Assembly: GCF_000243095.1 (NCBI RefSeq)
Contig: NZ_AHJE01000013.1
Span: 62,001-126,000, forward strand
From: Cupriavidus basilensis OR16
GTDB lineage: Bacteria > Pseudomonadota > Gammaproteobacteria > Burkholderiales > Burkholderiaceae
DNA length: 64,000 nucleotides
Reading direction: 5' to 3'
In this document: positions 57,336-64,000 of the stretch, one piece after another
Position numbering within the stretch: the stretch's first letter is position 1
Layout of the letters: every line of letters begins with the position of its first letter
Notes under the pieces: model-generated
What the model was told of the DNA's origin: nothing
Database searches by the model: none
Seen by the model: the letters and a program-made list of their open reading frames with translations, nothing else
Position numbers and translations under genes: made by a program

Positions 57336-57490
57336 GGCGAGGGGGCGCCTGGCGCGCTTTGCGGCCGGTGGCGTGGGGAATGGGAACGGCGCATAGTGTA
57401 TGTCACGCACCCCGTCATTGGTCAAATCCGGTGGCCGCCGCCCTCGCCAGCCACCAGAACGCTCTCCCCCTCTTGATGGGGCATATCACC

Positions 57491-57506
57491 TGGGCCGAAT
57501 ATTGCA
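57491..57506 (+). promoter_or_regulatory. Sigma-54-like element upstream of xdhA
   Basis: TGGGCCG-AATA-TTGCA compares with TGGCACG-N4-TTGCA: 10 of 12 fixed bases, with the essential GG and GC at exact spacing. The predicted start would be about 41 bases before the xdhA ATG, nearly as for urtA. No good NtrC site was found nearby, so the call is tentative. Confidence 0.4.
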
Positions 57507-57557
57507 TCGTCGGCGTCAGTGCTATGTTTGGCCCCATCCACAAAGAGAGAAGACACC

Positions 57558-59072
<1,515 letters not shown>

Positions 59073-59084
59073 GGAGAGATCGGC

Positions 59085-61445
59085 ATGAACAAGCAAACCG
59101 AACCCTTCCTGCTCGACGCCGCGACCGAAGCCAGGACCGCCATTTCGACGCAGCAAGTGGGCGTCTCGCGCCCGCACGAGTCGGCCCACCTGCACGTGGC
59201 CGGCACGGCAACCTACACCGACGATATCCCCGAGCTGGCGGGCACGCTGCATGCCGCGCTCGGCATGAGCACGCGCGCCCATGCCCGCGTCAAGTCGATC
59301 TCGCTGGACAAGGTGCGCGCCGCGCCAGGCGTGGTGGCGGTGCTGACCGCCGAGGACATTCCCGCGGCCAACGAATGCGGCCCGATCATCCACGACGACC
59401 CGATCCTGGCCAACGGCCTGGTGCAGTTCATCGGCCAGCCGATCTTCGTGGTGGTGGCGACCTCGCACGACGCCGCGCGCCGCGCCGCCCGCCTGGGTGC
59501 GATCGAGTATGAAGATCTGGCACCGGTGCTGTCGCCGGAGGCGGCGCACCAGGCCGGCAGCTACGTGTTGCCGCCGATGCACCTCGCGCGCGGCGAGCCG
59601 GCCAGCCACATCGCCGCCGCCGTGCATCGGGACAAGGGCAACATCCGCCTGGGCGGCCAGGAACAGTTCTACCTGGAAGGCCAGATCGCTTACGCCGCGC
59701 CCAAGGAGAACGACGGCATGCACGTGTGGTGCTCGACCCAGCACCCCACCGAAATGCAGCATGCGGTGGCGCATATGCTGGGCTGGCACGCGCACCAGGT
59801 GCTGGTGGAGTGCCGCCGCATGGGCGGCGGCTTCGGCGGCAAGGAATCGCAGTCGGCCATGTTTGCCTGCTGCGCTGCGCTGGCCGCCTGGAAGCTGCTG
59901 TGCCCGGTCAAGCTGCGTCCGGACCGCGATGACGACATGATGATCACCGGCAAGCGCCACGACTTCGTCTTCGACTACGAAGTCGGCCACGATGCCGACG
60001 GCCGCCTCGACGGCGTGTCGGTGGAAATGGTCTCGCGCGCCGGCTTCTCGGCCGACCTGTCCGGCCCGGTGATGACCCGCGCCATCTGCCACTTCGACAA
60101 CGCCTACTGGCTGCCGAACGTGCGGATCGACGGTTACTGCGGCAAGACCAACACGCAGAGCAACACCGCCTTTCGCGGCTTCGGCGGCCCGCAGGGTGCC
60201 TTTGCCATGGAGTACATCCTCGACAACGTGGCACGCACCGTGGGCCGCGATGCGCTCGACGTGCGCCGCGCCAACCTGTACGGCAAGACCGAGCGCAACG
60301 TCACGCCGTACGGCCAGACCGTGGAAGACAACGTCATCCACGAACTGCTCGACGAACTCGAGGCGACCAGCGCCTACCGCGCGCGCCGCGAGGCGACGCG
60401 CGCGTTCAACGCAAGCAGCCCGGTGCTCAAGAAGGGCATCGCCATCACCCCGGTGAAGTTCGGCATTTCCTTTAACGTGGCGCACTTCAACCAGGCCGGC
60501 GCGCTGGTGCACGTGTACAACGACGGCTCGGTGCTGGTGAACCACGGCGGCACCGAGATGGGCCAGGGCCTGAACACCAAGGTGGCGATGGTGGTGGCGC
60601 ATGAGCTTGGCATCCGGCTCGAACGCGTGCGCGTGACCGCGACCGATACCAGCAAGGTCGCCAACACCTCGGCCACGGCCGCCTCCACCGGCACCGACCT
60701 GAACGGCAAGGCCGCGCAGGACGCCGCGCGGCAGATCCGCGAGCGCCTGGCGGCGTTTGCCGCACGCCAGGCTGGCGTGGATGCCAACAGCGTGCAGTTC
60801 GGCGACGACCTGGTGGTCGCGGGCGAGCTCCGCCTGGACTTCAGCGACCTGGCGCGGCAAGCCTACGTGGCACGCGTGCAGCTGTGGTCCGATGGCTTCT
60901 ACACCACGCCCAAGCTGTACTGGGACCAGTCCAAGCTGCAAGGGCGGCCGTTCTATTACTTCGCCTATGGCGCGGCCTGCTCGGAAGTCCTGGTGGACAC
61001 GCTCACCGGCGAATGGCGCCTGCTGCGCGCCGACGTGCTGCACGACGCTGGCCGCTCGCTCAACCCGGCCATCGACATCGGCCAGGTCGAAGGCGGGTTT
61101 ATCCAGGGCATGGGGTGGCTGACCACCGAGGAACTGTGGTGGAACAAGGACGGCAAGCTGATGACGCATGCGCCCTCCACCTACAAGATCCCGACCGTCA
61201 ACGACTGCCCGGAGGAGTTCTACGTGCGGCTGTTCGAGAACGACAACGCGGAGGACAGCATCCATCGTTCCAAGGCCGTGGGCGAGCCGCCCCTGCTGCT
61301 GCCGTTCTCGGTGTTCTTTGCCATCCGCGACGCGGTGGCCAGCGTGGGGGACTACCAGGTGAACCCGCCGCTGGCCGCGCCGGCAACCAGCGAGGCGATC
61401 CTGGATGCGGTGGACGCGGTGCGCGCGGCTGCGCAGGCGGCGTAA
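59085..61445 (+). CDS. xdhB: Xanthine dehydrogenase large (molybdopterin) subunit
   Basis: Oxidises hypoxanthine and xanthine to urate. 786 residues: GTATYTDDIPELAGTLHAA, GGQEQFYLEGQIAYA (contacts the Mo ligand), RMGGGFGGKESQSAMFA, NTAFRGFGGPQGAFAMEYI with the substrate-site Arg, HGGTEMGQGLNTKVAMV, and the catalytic Glu in KAVGEPPLLLPFSVFFAIRDAV. Complete. Confidence 0.96.
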   Translation: MNKQTEPFLLDAATEARTAISTQQVGVSRPHESAHLHVAGTATYTDDIPELAGTLHAALGMSTRAHARVKSISLDKVRAAPGVVAVLTAEDIPAANECGPIIHDDPILANGLVQFIGQPIFVVVATSHDAARRAARLGAIEYEDLAPVLSPEAAHQAGSYVLPPMHLARGEPASHIAAAVHRDKGNIRLGGQEQFYLEGQIAYAAPKENDGMHVWCSTQHPTEMQHAVAHMLGWHAHQVLVECRRMGGGFGGKESQSAMFACCAALAAWKLLCPVKLRPDRDDDMMITGKRHDFVFDYEVGHDADGRLDGVSVEMVSRAGFSADLSGPVMTRAICHFDNAYWLPNVRIDGYCGKTNTQSNTAFRGFGGPQGAFAMEYILDNVARTVGRDALDVRRANLYGKTERNVTPYGQTVEDNVIHELLDELEATSAYRARREATRAFNASSPVLKKGIAITPVKFGISFNVAHFNQAGALVHVYNDGSVLVNHGGTEMGQGLNTKVAMVVAHELGIRLERVRVTATDTSKVANTSATAASTGTDLNGKAAQDAARQIRERLAAFAARQAGVDANSVQFGDDLVVAGELRLDFSDLARQAYVARVQLWSDGFYTTPKLYWDQSKLQGRPFYYFAYGAACSEVLVDTLTGEWRLLRADVLHDAGRSLNPAIDIGQVEGGFIQGMGWLTTEELWWNKDGKLMTHAPSTYKIPTVNDCPEEFYVRLFENDNAEDSIHRSKAVGEPPLLLPFSVFFAIRDAVASVGDYQVNPPLAAPATSEAILDAVDAVRAAAQAA

Positions 61446-61521
61446 CAGGAGAGGGAGACGCGGGGCGTGCAGTTGCGCCCGCCCTCCCCCACAGGCCACC
61501 ATCGCTGAAGACGGCAACGAT

Positions 61522-61545
61522 GTAACGACGTAATAACGTAATGAC
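61522..61545 (+). repeat. 8-base tandem repeat x3 in the xdhB-xdhC spacer
   Basis: GTAACGAC, GTAATAAC, GTAATGAC head to tail. The 149-base spacer (61446-61594) holds nothing else that I can name. Confidence 0.6.
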
Positions 61546-61594
61546 GTAGAAGGCCTTACCCCAAGGCAAAGCACCAACCTCAAAAGGCATCACC

Positions 61595-62460
61595 ATGCAG
61601 GACGCGCCCCTCAAACCCTTCCGCTTCGCCGACGCCACCCGCTGGGTGCGCGCGGGCGTGCCGGTGGCGATGGTCACCATCGCCGAGGTGAAAGGCTCCG
61701 CCCCGCGCGAGGCGGGCGTGCGCATGCTGGTGACCGCCGACGAACTGGCTGGCACCATCGGCGGCGGCCATCTCGAATGGCGCGGCATGGAGATCGCCCG
61801 CACCATGCTGGCCGAGCGCGATGCTACGCGGCAGATCGTGCGCATCCCGCTGGGCCCGGCGCTGGGGCAATGCTGCGGCGGCGTGGTGCTGCTCGCCTTC
61901 GAGGTCTTGGGCGAAGCCGACCTGCCGTGGCTGGACGCGGTGCAGGCCGCGTTCGGCACCGGGCGCTCGCTGATGCGCACGGTGCCGCGCACCGGCCCGG
62001 TGCTACACGCGGCGGCGCCGGCGCTGCTGCCCTCGGTGGCCTTGCATGCGGACGGTGGCTGGACCGACACCCTGGTGCCGGACGAGCTGCACGTGGTGCT
62101 GTTCGGCGCCGGCCACGTGGGCCATGCGCTGGTCAAGGTGCTGGCCAACCTGCCGTGCCAGGTGCACTGGGTGGATGAGCGCGACACCTTGTTCCCGTCC
62201 GACCTGCCCGACAACGTCACCCCGGAAGCCAGCGACATCCCCGAGGCGGTGGTCGACCACGCGCCAAGACCAAGCGCGCGCGCTTCGAGCATCGTTGCGG
62301 CATCACGGACAAGGCTCCGGCTATGATTGCGGTTGCCATCGTCGCCCAACTGCTGCAGGTTCGCGACCAGCGCCTCGCCCATCTGGGCGCGCTGAGCGCC
62401 AGCCACAGCCACAAAGCGGCGAGCACGACGCAAACCAAGACCGCAAAAGGAACCCCATGA
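61595..62460 (+). CDS. xdhC: XdhC, molybdenum cofactor insertion protein for xanthine dehydrogenase (two internal deletions)
   Basis: Binds and sulfurates the molybdenum cofactor for XdhAB. N-terminal GVPVAMVTIAEVKGSAPREAGVRMLV and TIGGGHLEWRGMEIA; LGQCCGGVVLLAFE with the conserved CC pair; LHVVLFGAGHVGHALVKVLANL (Rossmann). After PEAVVDHAP (62264) the frame changes and the text resumes at KTKRARFEHR, having lost some 30 residues (THSHALD to GLIGS); again at 62295 it jumps to GITDKAPAMIAVAIVAQLL, losing about 20 (TCPIGVP). Span 866 bases; the stop TGA overlaps the add start. The C-terminal domain would be non-functional as given. Confidence 0.85.
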
Positions 62461-63503
62461 CGCTCGATGCCGCGCTCGCAGACCGTATTCGCCAGACGCC
62501 CAAGGCGGAACTGCATGTCCACATTGAAGGCACGCTCGAGCCCGAGCTGATCTTCCGGCTGGCCCAGCACAACAAGGTCAAGCTGCCGTACGCCAGTGTG
62601 GAAGCCTTGCGCGAGGCCTATGCCTTCACCGACCTGCAGTCCTTCCTCGACATCTATTACGCCGGCGCCAGCGTACTGCTGACCGAGGACGATTTCTTCG
62701 ACATGACGATGGCCTACGTGCAGCGCGCCGTCGCCGACAACGTGCGCCACGCCGAGATCTTCTTCGACCCGCAAACACATACCGAGCGCGGCGTGCCGAT
62801 CCATGTGGTGATCGATGGCATTTCCGACGCACTCGCCCAGGCCCGCACGCAGTACGATTTTTCCAGCAGCCTGATCCTCTGCTTCCTGCGCCACCTCTCC
62901 GAGGAAGACGCCTTTGCCACGCTGGAGGCCGCGCTGCCTTACCGCGACCGCTTCATCGGCATCGGGCTGGATTCCTCCGAGCAGGGCAACCCGCCGGAGA
63001 AGTTCGCCCGCGTGTTTGCCCGCGCCCGCGAGCTCGGCCTGCACCTGGTGGCGCATGCCGGCGAGGAAGGCCCGGCGCAGTACGTGACCGACGCGCTCGA
63101 CATCCTCAAGGTGGAGCGCATCGACCACGGCGTGCGCGCCATCGACGACCCGGCACTGGTCGAGCGGCTGGCCCGCGAGCGCGTGGCGCTGACGGTATGC
63201 CCGCTGTCCAACCAGAAGCTCAAGGTCTACCCGGACCTGCGCGACCACTCCTTGCACCGCCTGCTGGAAGCCGGCGTACTGGTCACGCTGCACTCGGACG
63301 ACCCCGCCTATTTCGGCGGCTATATGAACGCGAACTGGGAAGCCACCTTCGAAGCCATGCCGCTGACCGCGGCCGATGGCCACAAGCTGGCCCGCAACAG
63401 TTTCGAGGCGTCGTTCCTGCCCGCCTCGCAAAAGACTGCCTTCCTCGCCGAAGTGGACCACTTCTGGCAATCCCCCCTGCCCGCCGCGGCCTCCACGGCC
63501 TGA
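62457..63503 (+). CDS. Adenine deaminase (adenosine deaminase superfamily, type 2)
   Basis: Converts adenine to hypoxanthine, feeding xanthine dehydrogenase. 348 residues. Zinc ligands HVHIEG near residue 20, catalytic region VAHAGEEGPAQYV, KVERIDHGVRAIDDP, TVCPLSNQKLKVYPDL and SDDPAYFGGYMNANW. The GEEGP and SDDPAYFGGY forms are those of fungal/bacterial adenine deaminase rather than adenosine deaminase, though many records call it 'add'. ATGA overlap with xdhC. Confidence 0.88.
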   Translation: MTLDAALADRIRQTPKAELHVHIEGTLEPELIFRLAQHNKVKLPYASVEALREAYAFTDLQSFLDIYYAGASVLLTEDDFFDMTMAYVQRAVADNVRHAEIFFDPQTHTERGVPIHVVIDGISDALAQARTQYDFSSSLILCFLRHLSEEDAFATLEAALPYRDRFIGIGLDSSEQGNPPEKFARVFARARELGLHLVAHAGEEGPAQYVTDALDILKVERIDHGVRAIDDPALVERLARERVALTVCPLSNQKLKVYPDLRDHSLHRLLEAGVLVTLHSDDPAYFGGYMNANWEATFEAMPLTAADGHKLARNSFEASFLPASQKTAFLAEVDHFWQSPLPAAASTA

Positions 63504-63566
63504 AGCGCGGCTCACACCAAGATGCCGGCGCGCCATGCGCGCGCCGGCGCATGACGAGACATCGAT

Positions 63567-64000
63567 ATGACGACCACGCCCCCCACCCAGTCCATCACCC
63601 GCGCCATCCGTGGCCGCGTGCTGCACTTCCTGCGCGACCCCCAGTTTCATGACGACGCGTATCAGTATTGGGAAGACGGGGTGCTGATCGTCACCGCCGG
63701 GCATGTCGCCGCGGTTGGCAGCCACGCCGACCTGGCCGACCAGATCCCTGCCGGCGCCGAAGTGATCGACCGCCGCGGCAAGCTGATCGTGCCGGGCTTT
63801 ATCGACACGCACGTGCACTACCCGCAGACCGACATCATCGCCTCGCCCTCGCCCGGCCTGCTGCACTGGCTCGAGACCTATACCTTCCCCGAAGAGCGCC
63901 GCTTTGCCGAGCCGGAGTACGCGGCGGCCGTGGCCGGCTTCTTCGCCGATGAACTGCTGCGCAACGGCACCACCAGCGCGGTGGCCTGGAGCACGGTGCA
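63567..64000 (+). CDS. guaD: Guanine deaminase (3' end beyond window)
   Basis: Converts guanine to xanthine. First 144 residues: AIRGRVLHFLRDPQFHDDAYQYWEDGVLIV, LIVPGFIDTHVHYPQTDIIASP (HxH zinc ligands), LLHWLETYTFPEERRF, FFADELLRNGTTSAVAWSTV. These blocks are specific to guanine deaminase among amidohydrolases. Starts 63 bases after the adenine deaminase stop; continues past the right edge. Confidence 0.93.
   Translation, partial: MTTTPPTQSITRAIRGRVLHFLRDPQFHDDAYQYWEDGVLIVTAGHVAAVGSHADLADQIPAGAEVIDRRGKLIVPGFIDTHVHYPQTDIIASPSPGLLHWLETYTFPEERRFAEPEYAAAVAGFFADELLRNGTTSAVAWSTV

Overview
This is a GC-rich chromosomal window from a betaproteobacterium of the family Burkholderiaceae, most likely Cupriavidus or a close Ralstonia relative. 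The protein sequences, the 14-gene nuo operon flanked by tRNA-Leu, secG, tpiA, pnp and rpsO on one side and by DUF2818, Nudix and DUF1178 genes on the other, and the leuA / pssA-psd / ilvCHI block all fit that lineage. This placement is my recognition of the gene families, not a database result.

Layout. 1-1.1 kb: start of a urea ABC-transporter gene (urtA) with a clear NtrC site plus sigma-54 promoter. 1.1-5.7 kb (+): a catabolic group of Baeyer-Villiger monooxygenase, short-chain dehydrogenase, alpha/beta hydrolase and MFS transporter. 5.8-9.4 kb (-): two MaoC dehydratases, two acyl-CoA dehydrogenases (one with an internal deletion) and a DUF1178 gene. 9.6-10.8 kb: a 68-bp tandem repeat that runs into a Nudix gene, then DUF2818. 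10.8-25.7 kb (-): nuoA-N, respiratory complex I. 25.9-31.6 kb (-): tRNA-Leu(GAG), secG, tpiA, a quinone oxidoreductase, pnp, rpsO. 31.8-41.4 kb: an orphan branched-chain-type binding protein, leuA with a leucine-codon leader peptide and attenuator, a BON-LysM protein, pssA, psd, ilvC, ilvH and ilvI. 41.7-45.3 kb (+): sigma factor, DUF3619, DUF3106, RDD protein, lipase-like hydrolase. 45.3-48.0 kb (+): a PHO box followed by genes resembling plcP, agt and dgkA, which together look like a phosphate-starvation lipid-remodelling cassette. 48.1-54.0 kb: a TetR regulator read in frame into a LOG-family enzyme, DUF924, truncated globin, FtsX-like permease, DUF4126. 54.1-57.3 kb: a ModE-like regulator divergent from a tungstate-binding protein, a large nested palindrome, a LysR regulator. 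57.5-64 kb (+): purine catabolism (xdhA, xdhB, xdhC, adenine deaminase, guanine deaminase, the last cut by the window edge).

The most notable signals are: (1) the plcP-agt-dgkA cassette with four PhoB half-sites at 11-bp spacing; (2) the leuA leader peptide with four CTA leucine codons, a strong promoter and a possibly leaderless start; (3) NtrC/sigma-54 control of urtA and a weaker sigma-54-like element in front of xdhA, tying both ends of the window to nitrogen scavenging; (4) the TetR-LOG in-frame fusion; (5) a repeat family shared by the Nudix 3' end and the tupA-lysR intergenic palindrome.

A warning for any reader: at least nine genes carry one-base or longer deletions that break the frame, including normally indispensable ones (pssA, nuoN, nuoG). 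Every lesion I can interpret is a loss of bases, usually in a GC-rich or homopolymer context. I read most of these as sequence or assembly errors and give the reconstructed gene span with the lesion position.
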